Part shown: positions 19,010-28,072 of the stretch, one piece after another | Layout of the letters: every line of letters begins with the position of its first letter | Position numbering within the stretch: the first letter of the stretch is position 1 | DNA from: Nocardia salmonicida NBRC 13393 | GTDB taxonomy: Bacteria; Actinomycetota; Actinomycetes; Mycobacteriales; Mycobacteriaceae | Direction: 5' to 3' | DNA length: 64,000 bases | Assembly: GCF_001613085.1 (NCBI RefSeq) | Contig: NZ_BDBR01000011.1 | Span: forward strand, 124,001 to 188,000 | Position numbers and translations under genes: made by a program | The notes under the pieces: generated by a model | Databases searched by the model: none | Told to the model about the DNA's origin: nothing | The model's input: only the letters and a program-made list of their open reading frames with translations

Positions 19010-20293
19010 TCATCGCGACGAGCCGTCGCGCGCGGAGTCGACCTCGGCGAGCGGACTGCGACCGGACCTACATCGGCGGGCCGAGGCTGCCAATTCCGCG
19101 GCGGCCTCGGGGGTTCGCGCATGAGCGGCGGCCAGGTCGAACACATCCACCGCCGCGCGGCGCAATTGCGGCTCGAGCAATCCGCAGCGGGCCGACGTCA
19201 ACCACTCACCCGCGGTGGGCGCGGCGAGAGCGGTCGCCTCGGCGACGACGGCGGGGGTCGACAGCAGGGCATCGAACAGGTGGATCGGGGTGGTCCACGC
19301 TTCGCCGGGTTGGGTGTCGAGGTAGCGCACCTCGAGGTGACCGGACGGTCGGACCGGGGGAAACAGCGTGGTCAGGTGATAGTCCAGGTCGGCGCGGGTG
19401 GGGCGGCGGCCGACTTCGTCGTCGAGGGCGCCCGACAGCCAGTCGGCGAACGTTGCGCCGGGCGGCGGGAACCAGTCGGCGTCCTCATCGGCACAGCGCA
19501 CGCACAGCAGTGGCACGTCGAGGGCCCAGTGGGCGTAGGCGGTGATCGGGTCGACCCAGTCGGCCACCGGGGGTCTGGCGCGGGACGGGTCGAGGCGCAA
19601 CCAGGTACGCATGCGCTGGGAGGCCCAGTCGCCCGGCGGGACGCCGTGCAGGCGCGGTGAGCAGGCGAAGGCGGCGATCAGGGTGGGGCCGAGCGCGTAG
19701 AGGGCGGTCCAGCGGGCCCGTATCTCGGCGGTATCGGCGCCCGCGTCCACACTGACCTGGGTGGCGGCGGTATTGCACATCATCAGCGTGCCGAAGGGGC
19801 CGACGCCGTCGAAACGACGTTCCATCGCCGCGTAGCGGGGAAGTCGGAGCAGGCGCTCGGCGGGACGGCCCGCATCGGCGGCGGCGGCGAAGATGCTGAT
19901 CTCCCGGGCGGCGAGCAGGTCCCGCAAACGGGCCGCGTCAGCGCGCAGATGCTGCGTCAGCGCTGCCGGATCGGCGAACGGTGCGCTGGAAAGTTCGATC
20001 TGACCACCGGGTTCGAGGGTGACCAGGCTCCCCCCCGGCAGGGGAACCGCGGCCGGGGCCGGGGCGATGGAGGTCGGTGCGTGCGGCCCGAGGGCCGCTG
20101 CCAGCTGGTCGAGCGTGGGGCGTGAACCGGTGGGCCCCGCGGTGAGCCACTCCAGTTCGGCGCCGATCAGCGCAGGTGGTCCGAGCTTGAAACACACGCC
20201 GCCGACATAGGCCTCCGCAGCCACCCTGGACGACATTTCGCCCTGGTCGGGGGCGTAATCGGGCCACGATGAGCGTTCCAGAGTGACCGCCAT
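19010..20293 (-). CDS. egtA: Glutamate-cysteine ligase EgtA
   Basis: A 427-residue enzyme of the actinobacterial GshA/EgtA group, forming gamma-glutamylcysteine, which EgtB uses as sulfur donor. Motifs: LIGAELEWL near residue 43 and PGGQIELSSAP near 95, both ATP/metal sites; GTLMMCNTAATQVSVDAG near 168; and HLEVRYLDTQPGE near 310. The second ATG (20291-20293) is preferred because GGAGGTTGGC lies immediately upstream; a GTG 12 bp earlier has no ribosome site. First gene of egtABCD, 122 bp from the divergent egtE-like gene. Confidence 0.95.
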   Translation of the reverse strand: MAVTLERSSWPDYAPDQGEMSSRVAAEAYVGGVCFKLGPPALIGAELEWLTAGPTGSRPTLDQLAAALGPHAPTSIAPAPAAVPLPGGSLVTLEPGGQIELSSAPFADPAALTQHLRADAARLRDLLAAREISIFAAAADAGRPAERLLRLPRYAAMERRFDGVGPFGTLMMCNTAATQVSVDAGADTAEIRARWTALYALGPTLIAAFACSPRLHGVPPGDWASQRMRTWLRLDPSRARPPVADWVDPITAYAHWALDVPLLCVRCADEDADWFPPPGATFADWLSGALDDEVGRRPTRADLDYHLTTLFPPVRPSGHLEVRYLDTQPGEAWTTPIHLFDALLSTPAVVAEATALAAPTAGEWLTSARCGLLEPQLRRAAVDVFDLAAAHARTPEAAAELAASARRCRSGRSPLAEVDSARDGSSR

Positions 20294-20402
20294 GCCAACC
20301 TCCACGTGCTGTGTGCTGCCGGGGAACCTGCGTTTCGCTCATTCCAGAGTAGCGAGCACCACCGACAGGGAAAGTGTCGAAAAGGCCAACGACTCGGGGC
20401 GC

Positions 20403-20408
20403 TATCGT
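20403..20408 (+). promoter_or_regulatory. -10 box TATCGT for egtE-like gene (leaderless)
   Basis: TATCGT ends seven bases before ATG 20416 and no Shine-Dalgarno is present, consistent with transcription beginning at the start codon. The 122-bp gap to egtA must also hold the promoter of the egtABCD operon. Confidence 0.5.
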
Positions 20409-20415
20409 CGTCACC

Positions 20416-21594
20416 ATGCTTGACCTCGCCGCGATCAGAGCCGCCACCTCAGGACTTTCCACTGGTCAGGTCTTCCTCGACAGCGCCGGATCGTCTCTGC
20501 CGCCGAAGGTCGTCGTCGACACGATGATCGCCCATTTACACCGCGAAGCCGAGATCGGTGGCTACCGTGCGGCTAACGAACGCCTCGACGACCTCGCCAA
20601 GGTGAAGACCTCGATCGCCACCCTCATCGGCGCCACCCCCGACACCATCGCCCTCAGCGACAGCGCATCCCGGTCATGGGCCGATTTCGCCTACTCGGTG
20701 CCCCTGCGTCCCGGCGACCGCATCCTGATCTCCGGCACCGACTACGCCAGCAACGCGATCGCCGCCCTACAGCGCGCGAAGCGCACCGGGGCCGTGGTCG
20801 AGCGTATTCCCAGCGACGACACCGGACGCCTCGACACCGACGCACTCGCCGACATGCTCGACGAGCGCGTGCGACTGGTGTCGCTCCAGCACGCACCGAC
20901 CAACGGCGGCCTCGTGAACCCGGTCGCCGAGGCCACCAGGATCGCCCACGAAGCCGGTGCGCTGGTACTGCTCGACGCCTGCCAGTCGACCGGCCAGCTG
21001 CCCATCGACGTCACCGAACTCGGAGTCGACGCCATGTCGAGCACCGGCCGCAAATGGTTGCGCGGCCCCCGCGGCACCGGATTCCTCTATGTCCGTGCCG
21101 AATTGGCGCGGACGATGGAACCGGCCCGCCTCGACCTGCACAGCGCCGAGTGGGTGAGCCCCGGCGAGTATCGCCTCGCCGACGACGCGTCCCGTTTCGA
21201 GTTCTGGGAATGCGGCGTAGCCGCCCGTCTCGGCCTAGGCGCGGCCGTCGACTACCTGCTCGAGCAAGGTCCCGACGAGGTCTACACGGCCGTCGCGAAC
21301 CGCGCCGAGTACCTGCGCAAGACGCTGCCCGAGCTGCCCGGCGTGACCGTGCGGGACCTGGGTACCGAGCACAGCGGCATCGTGTCGTTCACCGTCGACG
21401 GCCACGACCCCGACCAGCTGCGCGACCACCTGGCAGAGCGCGCGATCACCGTTACCGTCAGCCGCGCGGGCTCCACCCTGCTCGACATGTCGGAGCGCAC
21501 CCTGCCCGCCGTCCTGCGAGCCTCTCCGCACTGCTTCGTCAGCCCGGAGGATCTCGACCGCTTCGTCACGACACTGGCCGACCTCAGCCGCTGA
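20416..21594 (+). CDS. egtE: Class V PLP enzyme, EgtE-like (hercynylcysteine sulfoxide lyase)
   Basis: A 392-residue class V aminotransferase / cysteine-desulfurase-fold protein. It has FLDSAGSSLPP near residue 20, the cofactor aspartate and histidine region with LLDACQSTGQLPIDV near 187, and the PLP lysine in STGRKWLRGPRG (Lys 213). EgtE cleaves hercynylcysteine sulfoxide to ergothioneine. The role is inferred mainly from its place beside egtA. Unlike the egtABCDE order I recall from mycobacteria, it is divergent from the operon. Another class V desulfurase role is possible. It ends 11 bp inside the convergent tetR. Confidence 0.72.
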   Translation: MLDLAAIRAATSGLSTGQVFLDSAGSSLPPKVVVDTMIAHLHREAEIGGYRAANERLDDLAKVKTSIATLIGATPDTIALSDSASRSWADFAYSVPLRPGDRILISGTDYASNAIAALQRAKRTGAVVERIPSDDTGRLDTDALADMLDERVRLVSLQHAPTNGGLVNPVAEATRIAHEAGALVLLDACQSTGQLPIDVTELGVDAMSSTGRKWLRGPRGTGFLYVRAELARTMEPARLDLHSAEWVSPGEYRLADDASRFEFWECGVAARLGLGAAVDYLLEQGPDEVYTAVANRAEYLRKTLPELPGVTVRDLGTEHSGIVSFTVDGHDPDQLRDHLAERAITVTVSRAGSTLLDMSERTLPAVLRASPHCFVSPEDLDRFVTTLADLSR

Positions 21595-22144
21595 GCCTCG
21601 CGAGGTGCTCGCGGACGATCCGGTCCACGAGCACCCGCGGGTCCTGATCGGGGGCAACGATTTCCAGCGTCCGGTTGACGGCGATCGTCGCCAGACCGTG
21701 CACATTGGTCCACAGGGCCAGCGCGCGCTGCGGCGCCGACTCCGGCGCCACCGCCGCGACCAGTTCGACCACCTGCCCGTACAGCGGCTGCGTCGTCGCC
21801 CGCAGGTTCTCGCCCGAACCCTCCAACAGATCGTGGCGAAACATCAGCGTGAACATCTCGGGCCGCGACACCGCGAAATCCACGTAGTCGACCGCCATCC
21901 GACGCAATCGTTCGCGCGGGTCATCGATCGTGGCGAGGACCGCGAACCGCTCGATCAGCTCCCCGAATCCGCGGGCCGCGATCGCCGCGAGCAGGGCCGC
22001 GTGGGTGGGAAACCACCGCCGCGGCGCGCCGTGCGAGACGCCGGCGGCCCGCGCGATCGCGCGCAGCCCGAGTGCGCCGACGCCGTCGGTTTCGAGCAGA
22101 TCGACGCCGACGTCGATCAGGCGCTCGCGCAACGATTCAGGCAT
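21584..22144 (-). CDS. TetR/AcrR-family regulator, likely repressor of plsC-pks16
   Basis: A 186-residue regulator from ATG 22142-22144. The helix-turn-helix is at about 26-46 (GLRAIARAAGVSHGAPRRWF). The C-terminal domain has YVDFAVSRPEMFTLMFRHDL and LWTNVHGLATIAV, a TetR_C_33-like pattern. It is divergent from the acyltransferase gene, and two 15-bp palindromes fill the gap (22191-22229), making it the probable regulator of itself and of the lipid genes. Its 3' end overlaps that of egtE by 11 bp. The ligand is unknown; an acyl-CoA would fit the context. Confidence 0.88.
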   Translation of the reverse strand: MPESLRERLIDVGVDLLETDGVGALGLRAIARAAGVSHGAPRRWFPTHAALLAAIAARGFGELIERFAVLATIDDPRERLRRMAVDYVDFAVSRPEMFTLMFRHDLLEGSGENLRATTQPLYGQVVELVAAVAPESAPQRALALWTNVHGLATIAVNRTLEIVAPDQDPRVLVDRIVREHLARLSG

Positions 22145-22190
22145 ACCGGCAATTCTGCACACCAGCTCGGCGGCATTCGCCGTCGCATGC

Positions 22191-22229
22191 GTAGACAGTG
22201 TCTACTAGTCTTCGGTAGACACTGTCTAC
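22191..22229. promoter_or_regulatory. Twin 15-bp palindromic TetR operators
   Basis: GTAGACAGTGTCTAC (22191-22205) and GTAGACACTGTCTAC (22215-22229) are each perfect 7-bp inverted repeats around one base. They are reverse complements of each other and are centred 24 bp apart, slightly over two helical turns. They lie 13 bp before the acyltransferase ATG and 46 bp before the divergent tetR start, so a bound TetR pair would block both promoters. Confidence 0.85.
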
Positions 22230-22242
22230 TGAAGGGCTGCCC

Positions 22243-22899
22243 ATGTGGTACCTGTTGTGCAAATACGTCCTCATCGGCCCGGCGCTGCGCCTGCTCGGGC
22301 GCCCGCACGTCGAAGGGCTCGAACACATTCCCCGCACCGGCCCGGTGATCATCGCGGCCAACCACCTGGCCTTCATCGACTCGCTCTACCTGGCCCTGGT
22401 GATCCCCCGGCCACTCACCTTCCTCGCGAAGCAGGAGTACTTCACCGGCACGGGGCTGCGGGGGCGATGCAAGCGCTGGTTCTTCTCGGCCGCGGGCCAG
22501 GTGCCGGTGGACCGAGCCGGCGGCGACGCGGCCGCAGGCGCGCTCGCGGCGGCCACCGCGATCCTCGACGGCGGCGGCGCCTGGGCAATTCACCCGGAGG
22601 GCACACGGTCACGGGACGGCAGGGTCTATCGTGGTCGCACCGGGGCGCTGCGCGTTGCCATGGCCACCGGGGCGCCAGTGGTGCCCGTGGTCCTGGACGG
22701 TACCGATCGCATGAATCCTCGCAGTCGGAAACTGTTGCGTTTCACCAAGGTACGCATCACCGTCCACCCCGCGAGGCACTATCCCGCAGCAGTTCATCAC
22801 GCCCAGGTCAGAGCGGCAACAGACCTGCTGATGCGGGAAATTGCCACGTTATCGGGTAGACCATATGTAAACCGCTACGCAGCCACCTTCACTGGCTAA
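22243..22899 (+). CDS. 1-acyl-glycerol-3-phosphate acyltransferase (PlsC family)
   Basis: A 218-residue membrane-associated acyltransferase that would transfer acyl groups from acyl-CoA or acyl-ACP to lysophosphatidate or a related acceptor. Family motifs are NHLAFID (NHX4D) at about 41-47, a [10 protein letters not shown] region near 84, [10 protein letters not shown] near 122-131, and [12 protein letters not shown]. The N-terminal hydrophobic stretch may associate with the membrane. GAAGGG lies seven bases before ATG 22243. It follows the twin TetR operators and precedes the acyl ligase by ~120 bp, suggesting a lipid-remodelling operon. Confidence 0.9.
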   Translation: MWYLLCKYVLIGPALRLLGRPHVEGLEHIPRTGPVIIAANHLAFIDSLYLALVIPRPLTFLAKQEYFTGTGLRGRCKRWFFSAAGQVPVDRAGGDAAAGALAAATAILDGGGAWAIHPEGTRSRDGRVYRGRTGALRVAMATGAPVVPVVLDGTDRMNPRSRKLLRFTKVRITVHPARHYPAAVHHAQVRAATDLLMREIATLSGRPYVNRYAATFTG

Positions 22900-23020
22900 G
22901 GCGCAACAGCAGGGGTGCTGGGTGTCAGCCCGGGTTAACACGCGCGGGGCGGGGCGGGATTTCTTGTTGGGAGTGCAAAGCACGGCCGTAACCGATCGTT
23001 GGCGTAAAGGGAGACCGACG

Positions 23021-24664
23021 TTGAGCAGGTTCACCGACGAAATGTTTGGCACAGCGCTGACCAGCCCGAAGGGACTGGTCACCGGAGAGCCGGAGGCACC
23101 ACTGCGGCAGACCTGGGGGGAAATCCATAGGCAGGCACGGCGAATGGCGGGTGGTCTCGCGGCCGCCGGGATCGGGCACGGCGACGCTGTCGGCGTGCTG
23201 GCCGGTCTGCCCGTCGACATCGCGCCTGCCTGCCAGGCCATCTGGATGCGCGGCGCTTCGATCACGATGTTGCACCAGCCGACGCCGCGCACCGACCTGG
23301 AGGTCTGGGTGCGCGACACCGAAACGGTGCTGCGCATGATCGACGCGAAGGCCGTGGTTCTCGGCGCCCCGTTCGATGCCGCCGAACCGGTGTTGCGGGA
23401 ACGCGGGATCGCTGTGGTGCGGATCGAAGACCTGCACGGTGGCCCGGATGCCGATCCGGTGCCCACCACGGAGAGCGATATCGCTCTGCAGCAGTTGACC
23501 TCTGGTTCGACCGGATCACCCAAAGCGGTGCGAATAACCCACGGCAACTTCTACGTCAACGCGTACGCGATGTTCAACCGGGTCAAGTTCCAGACCGACG
23601 ACGACGTGATGATCAGCTGGCTGCCGCTGTTCCACGACATGGGCATGGTGGGCTTCCTCAGCGTGCCCATGCAATTCGGCGCCGAGGTGGTGTGCGTGAC
23701 ACCGCTGGACTTCCTGGCCAGGCCGCTGCTGTGGGCCGAGCTGATCGACAAGTATCGCGGCACCGTCACCGCCGCACCGAATTTCGCGTACTCCCTGCTG
23801 GCACGGCGACTGCGGCAGGCCGAGCCCGGCACGATGGATCTGTCGAGCGTGCGCTACATGTGGAACGGCGCCGAACCGGTCGACCCCGACACCATGACCG
23901 CCCTCGCGGCGGCGGGACAACAGTTCGGGCTCAACCCGATGGCGCTCACGCCGGTCTACGGCATGGCCGAGACCACCCTGGCCGTATCGATCCCCGACCC
24001 CGGCTACGGGCAGGTGCTCGACGTGATCGACGCCGACCTGCTCGAGGCCGTCGGCAAGGCGGTGCCGGTCGCCGAGGACGGCCACCACGGCACCCCGCGC
24101 AGGCTGCCGACGCTGGGGCACCTGGTCGACGACCTGGAGGGCCGCGTCGTCGACGCCGAACGGCAGCCGCTGCCGGTTCGCTCGGTCGGCGTCATCGAAT
24201 TGCGCGGCCCCGCGGTCACTTCGGGCTATGTCACCGTCGACGGCTTCCGCCCCGCCCAGGACGCCGACGGCTGGCTCGACACCGGGGACATCGGCTACTT
24301 CACCGAAGACGGCCTGATGGTGGTGTGCGGACGCATGAAGGACGTCATCATCATGGGCGGCCGCAATATCTACCCCACCGACATCGAACGAGCCGCCCTG
24401 CGGGTATCGGGAGTCCGCCCCGGCAACGCGGTAGCGGTGCGTCTGGACGCCGGTGAGAAACGCGAAAGTTTCGCGGTGGTGGTCGAATCCAACGACTACC
24501 AGGACCCCGACGAGGTGAAACGCATCGAGCGCGAGATCGTCCACGAGGTCTTCGCCGAGGTGGGCGCGCGCCCACGCACGGTAGCCGTCCTCGGACCGGG
24601 AGCCCTCCCGAAGACCTCCTCGGGCAAACTCCGCCGCACCGCCACCGCGGTGCACCTGCGCTGA
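23021..24664 (+). CDS. Fatty acyl-AMP/CoA ligase, Pks16-like
   Basis: A 547-residue ANL-superfamily adenylate-forming enzyme. The nucleotide loop is [18 protein letters not shown] at about 165-182; [11 protein letters not shown] near 315, LDTGDIGYF near 420, and the terminal [11 protein letters not shown] lysine motif complete the set. Such enzymes activate fatty acids as acyl-AMP and then transfer them to CoA or an ACP. Length and position next to pth match mycobacterial Pks16 (Rv1013), a misnamed acyl ligase. TTG 23021 with GGGAGA upstream is preferred over a 33-residue longer start. It ends at a strong hairpin. Confidence 0.88.
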   Translation: MSRFTDEMFGTALTSPKGLVTGEPEAPLRQTWGEIHRQARRMAGGLAAAGIGHGDAVGVLAGLPVDIAPACQAIWMRGASITMLHQPTPRTDLEVWVRDTETVLRMIDAKAVVLGAPFDAAEPVLRERGIAVVRIEDLHGGPDADPVPTTESDIALQQLTSGSTGSPKAVRITHGNFYVNAYAMFNRVKFQTDDDVMISWLPLFHDMGMVGFLSVPMQFGAEVVCVTPLDFLARPLLWAELIDKYRGTVTAAPNFAYSLLARRLRQAEPGTMDLSSVRYMWNGAEPVDPDTMTALAAAGQQFGLNPMALTPVYGMAETTLAVSIPDPGYGQVLDVIDADLLEAVGKAVPVAEDGHHGTPRRLPTLGHLVDDLEGRVVDAERQPLPVRSVGVIELRGPAVTSGYVTVDGFRPAQDADGWLDTGDIGYFTEDGLMVVCGRMKDVIIMGGRNIYPTDIERAALRVSGVRPGNAVAVRLDAGEKRESFAVVVESNDYQDPDEVKRIEREIVHEVFAEVGARPRTVAVLGPGALPKTSSGKLRRTATAVHLR

Positions 24665-24670
24665 GAACGA

Positions 24671-24704
24671 ACTCGGCGCGCCAAGAGTCGTTGGCGCGCC
24701 GAGT
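24671..24704. terminator. Bidirectional terminator between acyl ligase and pth
   Basis: Perfect 14-bp stem, ACTCGGCGCGCCAA and TTGGCGCGCCGAGT, with a 6-base loop, placed between convergent genes. Confidence 0.85.
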
Positions 24705-24707
24705 GTC

Positions 24708-25286
24708 TCAGTGCAGGTTGTTCTGGGCTGCTTCCAGCCCGACCTTCAACAACAGCTCCACCGCGTCGGCGGCCTGCTCCACGATCACCGGAACCTCTTT
24801 GCGCTCCGGCGCGGAGAAGGGCTTGAGCACGTAATCGGCCGGATCCTGCCGACCGGGCGGACGTCCGATCCCGATCCTGGTCCGCAGGTACTCCTTGGTG
24901 GTCAACGCCTGCGAGATCGACCGCAATCCGTTGTGCCCACCTTCGCCGCCGCCCTGCTTGAGCTTGAGCGTCCCGAACGGCAGATCCAGCTCGTCGTGGA
25001 CCACGATCACCTGATCCACCGGCACCGAGAAGAACTTCGCCAGCGCGGCGACCGGCCGCCCGGACAGGTTCATGTAGGTGCGCGGCTTCGCGAGGAGGAT
25101 CTGGCGTCCGTCCAGTCGCGCCTGGAGCAGGTCGGCACCGGACTTCTTGTGCACGGCAAAACGGCCGCCGATGCGCTCGGCGAGCACATCGGCGACCAGG
25201 AAGCCCACATTGTGGCGAGTGCGCTCGTATTCGGGGCCGGGGTTACCCAGTCCGACTACGAGCGCGGGCCCGGAAGATTCGGTCAT
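24708..25286 (-). CDS. pth: Peptidyl-tRNA hydrolase
   Basis: A 192-residue Pth releasing tRNA from prematurely dropped peptidyl-tRNAs. Motifs: [20 protein letters not shown] at 10-29 with catalytic His25; [13 protein letters not shown] near 69; [11 protein letters not shown] near 97; and [13 protein letters not shown] near 113 with catalytic-site Asn and His. Start ATG 25284-25286 lies 23 bp after rplY, so the pair forms an operon, as in mycobacteria. Confidence 0.97.
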   Translation of the reverse strand: MTESSGPALVVGLGNPGPEYERTRHNVGFLVADVLAERIGGRFAVHKKSGADLLQARLDGRQILLAKPRTYMNLSGRPVAALAKFFSVPVDQVIVVHDELDLPFGTLKLKQGGGEGGHNGLRSISQALTTKEYLRTRIGIGRPPGRQDPADYVLKPFSAPERKEVPVIVEQAADAVELLLKVGLEAAQNNLH

Positions 25287-25309
25287 TGCCCGAATCGTAG
25301 TGCGCGGTC

Positions 25310-25930
25310 TTACTCGGACTCGGGAGCGGTCTCCGCGGTCTCGGTCTCGGCGGCGGCTTCACCCTCGTCGTCCATCTGCGAGGCGGAAGGCGCCTCGATC
25401 ACGTTGACGATCAGCGCTTCCGGGTCACCGGCCAGGGTGACGCCCTCGGGCAGCGCGATGGTGCCGGCCAGGATCTGGGTGCCGGGCGCGATGCCGTCGA
25501 CCGAGACCTCGATGGTCTCGGGCAGGTTCATCGCGTCGGCCTCGATCGACAGGGTGTTGAGCTCCTGGGTGATCAGGGCACCGGAGACGGCATCGCCGAC
25601 GACCACGACGTTGACGTCGGTGGTGACGCGCTCGCCACGCTTGACGATCAGCAGGTCAGCGTGCTCGATGTAGCGACGGATCGGGTGGACGACGACCGAC
25701 TTGGTCATCGCCAGCTGCGGCTGGCCGTCGATCTGCAGGTTCAGGATGGCGTTGGTGCCGTGCAGACGCAGGATCGCGGCGAACGCCTTGGCGTTCAGCG
25801 ACAGGTGCTGCGGCTCGGCGTGGTGGCCGTACAGCACGGCGGGCACGTTGCCGTCGCGACGGGTACGGCGAGCGGCGCCCTTACCGAATTCGGTGCGGAC
25901 GGCGGCTTCGATCAGATTGGCGTCGGACAT
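25310..25930 (-). CDS. rplY: 50S ribosomal protein L25 / general stress protein Ctc
   Basis: A 206-residue long-form L25 (Ctc/TL5). The N-terminal 5S-rRNA-binding domain has [21 protein letters not shown] near 11-31 and a VLYGHH motif. A C-terminal beta domain follows, with [12 protein letters not shown] and [14 protein letters not shown]. An acidic tail ends the protein. ATG 25928-25930 with TAGGAG upstream is preferred; the frame extends to 26071 without support. It forms an operon with pth. Confidence 0.96.
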   Translation of the reverse strand: MSDANLIEAAVRTEFGKGAARRTRRDGNVPAVLYGHHAEPQHLSLNAKAFAAILRLHGTNAILNLQIDGQPQLAMTKSVVVHPIRRYIEHADLLIVKRGERVTTDVNVVVVGDAVSGALITQELNTLSIEADAMNLPETIEVSVDGIAPGTQILAGTIALPEGVTLAGDPEALIVNVIEAPSASQMDDEGEAAAETETAETAPESE

Positions 25931-26413
25931 ACTGAATGCGCTCCTACGGCTGGTCATGGGTGACCCAACTCCGGGGTCAAGGTCTACTCGTCGGACGAAA
26001 GAACGAACGAGGACGGCCCAAACAAACTCAGCCGAGCCGCGTCGATCACGGTGTGCGCACCAAACGGGCACTCACCCTCGCCGAGACAACCCGCCAACCA
26101 TACCGCATAGCAATCCGCGATCTAAAACCGCCATGACCGCACTCCGAACCCCGCACCTGCGACCCATAGGGAGCAGCGGCCACAAAGTGGCCGGTCGCGG
26201 CCGGGTCGCCGGTTAGCCGCCGGGGCGTACGCGACGAAGGAGCAAGCCCCGGTGGCTAACCGGCGGCCCCCAGGGGCCGCGACTCGAGCGCGCCCGCGCT
26301 CCAAAAAACACAGCGTCAAACATCCTGGGACTACCGAACAATTGATCCCCCCTGTGACCACCCCTTCAGCCCCTCGTACCCTGGAAAGGCTGCCCCCACC
26401 GAAAGGCTCCCCT
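25931..26413. other. Intergenic region between rplY and prfC
   Basis: This ~480-bp stretch lies between divergent genes. It holds copy A of the structured repeat (26160-26334) and presumably the rplY and prfC promoters. I see no convincing gene; a 183-residue minus-strand frame covering the repeat has the composition of a shadow frame. Confidence 0.6.
26160..26334 (+). repeat. Structured dispersed repeat, copy A
   Basis: About 175 bp with a partner at 59391-59566. It contains four hairpins in order: CGGCCAC/GTGGCCG (26177-26193); a 19-bp stem 26208-26226 with 26246-26264 around the 19-base loop GTACGCGACGAAGGAGCAA; GCGGCCCC/GGGGCCGC (26263-26280); and GAGCGCG/CGCGCTC (26286-26301). A conserved CAAAAAACACAGCGTCAAA tail follows. 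The two stem strands and loop match copy B in architecture, and every stem difference is compensated. It lies 80 bp upstream of the prfC start. Confidence 0.9.
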
Positions 26414-28054
26414 TTGTCCGAGTCCGGAGAGAACGTCGCCCCCACCCCACGCGGGTTGCCCGCCGAGGTGGCCCGTCGGCGTACGTTCGCCGTGATCTCG
26501 CACCCCGACGCGGGTAAGTCGACGCTCACCGAAGCACTGGCGCTGCACGCGCGGATGATTTCCGAGGCGGGCGCGATCCACGGTAAGGCCGGTCGCAAGT
26601 CGACGGTGTCGGACTGGATGGAGATGGAGAAGGCGCGCGGTATCTCCGTGAGTTCGACCGCGCTGCAGTTCAACTACCGGGCCGCCGGGTCCGATATCGA
26701 CAATGTGATCAACCTGGTCGACACCCCCGGTCACTCCGATTTCTCCGAGGACACCTACCGGGTGCTCACGGCCGTCGACGCCGCGGTGATGCTGATCGAC
26801 GCGGCCAAGGGCCTGGAACCGCAGACGCTCAAGCTGTTCCAGGTGTGTCGCCACCGCGGCATCCCGGTGATCACCGTCATCAACAAATGGGACCGGCCGG
26901 GTCAGGCCCCGCTGGAATTGCTCGACGAGATCAGCGAGCGGATCGGCCTCACGCCCACTCCTCTGTTCCTGCCGGTCGGCATCGCGGGCGATTTCCGTGG
27001 CCTGCTGCGCCGTGGGCCCGAGGGCGAGGCGAGCGAGTACATCCACTTCACCCGCACAGCCGGTGGCGCGACCATCGCGCCCGAGGAATACCTGAACGCC
27101 ACCCAGGCCGAAGCGCGCGAGGGCGAGGCGTGGACGACCGCGGCCGAGGAGAGCGAACTGCTCTCGGCGACCGGACAGGACCACGATCAGGAGATGTTCC
27201 TGGCAGGCCAGACCTCGCCGGTGATCTACGCCTCGGCCATGCTGAATTTCGGTGTGCGCCAACTGCTGGAGACCCTGGTGGAACTGGCGCCCGCGCCCGG
27301 CTCGCGTGCCGATGTGACGGGCAAGGAACGCACGACCGGTGACCCGTTCAGCGCGGTGGTGTTCAAGGTGCAGGCGGGGATGGATACCGCCCACCGCGAC
27401 CGGCTGGCGTTCATGCGGATCGTGTCCGGGGAGTTCGAACGCGGCATGGTGGTGACTCACGCGCAGACCGGTCGCCCGTTCGCCACCAAGTACGCGCTGA
27501 CGGTCTTCGGCCGCGAGCGCACCACGGTCGACACCGCCTATCCCGGCGATGTGGTCGGCCTGGTCAACGCCACCGCGCTCGCACCGGGCCACACGCTGTT
27601 CGTCGAGAAGAAGGTGGAGTACCCGCCGATCCCGAGCTTCGCGCCCGAACATTTCGCGACGCTGCGCGCGCAGAGCGCGGGCAAGTACAAGCAGTTCCGC
27701 AAGGCCATCGACCAGCTCGATTCCGAGGGCGTGGTGCAGGTGCTGCGCAACGATGCCCGCGGTGACGCCACCCCGGTACTCGCCGCGGTCGGTCCGATGC
27801 AGTTCGAGGTCGTCACCGCCCGGATGCAGGGCGAGTTCAACGTCGAGACGCAGCTGGACTTCCTCCCCTTCACCCTGGCCCGGCGCACCGACGCGGAGTC
27901 GGCGCCCGAGCTGGATCGCCAGCGCGGCGTCGAGGTGTTCACCCGCACCGACGGCGTGATCCTGGCGCTGTTCAGCGACAAGTGGCGGCTGCAGTACATC
28001 GAGAAGGAACACCCGAAGCTCACGCTGGAACCGCTGGTCGCGACCGCGGACTAG
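26414..28054 (+). CDS. prfC: Peptide chain release factor 3
   Basis: A 546-residue GTPase that removes RF1/RF2 from the ribosome after termination. The P-loop HPDAGKST is at 30-37, the switch II region DTPGHSDFSEDTYR is near 99, and NKWD near 157 gives base specificity (NKxD type). An AGRKSTVSDWMEMEKARGIS stretch in switch I and the FEVVTARMQGEFN motif near the C-terminus support RF3 over EF-G or TypA. I chose TTG 26414, which gives the usual RF3 length; a longer frame back to 26252 runs into the repeat. The start has only a weak AAAGG site upstream. Confidence 0.95.
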   Translation: MSESGENVAPTPRGLPAEVARRRTFAVISHPDAGKSTLTEALALHARMISEAGAIHGKAGRKSTVSDWMEMEKARGISVSSTALQFNYRAAGSDIDNVINLVDTPGHSDFSEDTYRVLTAVDAAVMLIDAAKGLEPQTLKLFQVCRHRGIPVITVINKWDRPGQAPLELLDEISERIGLTPTPLFLPVGIAGDFRGLLRRGPEGEASEYIHFTRTAGGATIAPEEYLNATQAEAREGEAWTTAAEESELLSATGQDHDQEMFLAGQTSPVIYASAMLNFGVRQLLETLVELAPAPGSRADVTGKERTTGDPFSAVVFKVQAGMDTAHRDRLAFMRIVSGEFERGMVVTHAQTGRPFATKYALTVFGRERTTVDTAYPGDVVGLVNATALAPGHTLFVEKKVEYPPIPSFAPEHFATLRAQSAGKYKQFRKAIDQLDSEGVVQVLRNDARGDATPVLAAVGPMQFEVVTARMQGEFNVETQLDFLPFTLARRTDAESAPELDRQRGVEVFTRTDGVILALFSDKWRLQYIEKEHPKLTLEPLVATAD

Positions 28055-28072
28055 GGCTGTCTGGGTCGGCCG

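Noticed and set aside
26122-26673. Minus-strand frame across structured repeat copy A, with a similar frame at 59243-59551 over copy B
   Set aside because: The two frames share a short CSFVAYA peptide, which looks like a conserved protein. The four compensated stem changes alter amino acids, the A-run length differs by one base, and no ribosome site is present, so base pairing rather than coding explains the conservation better.
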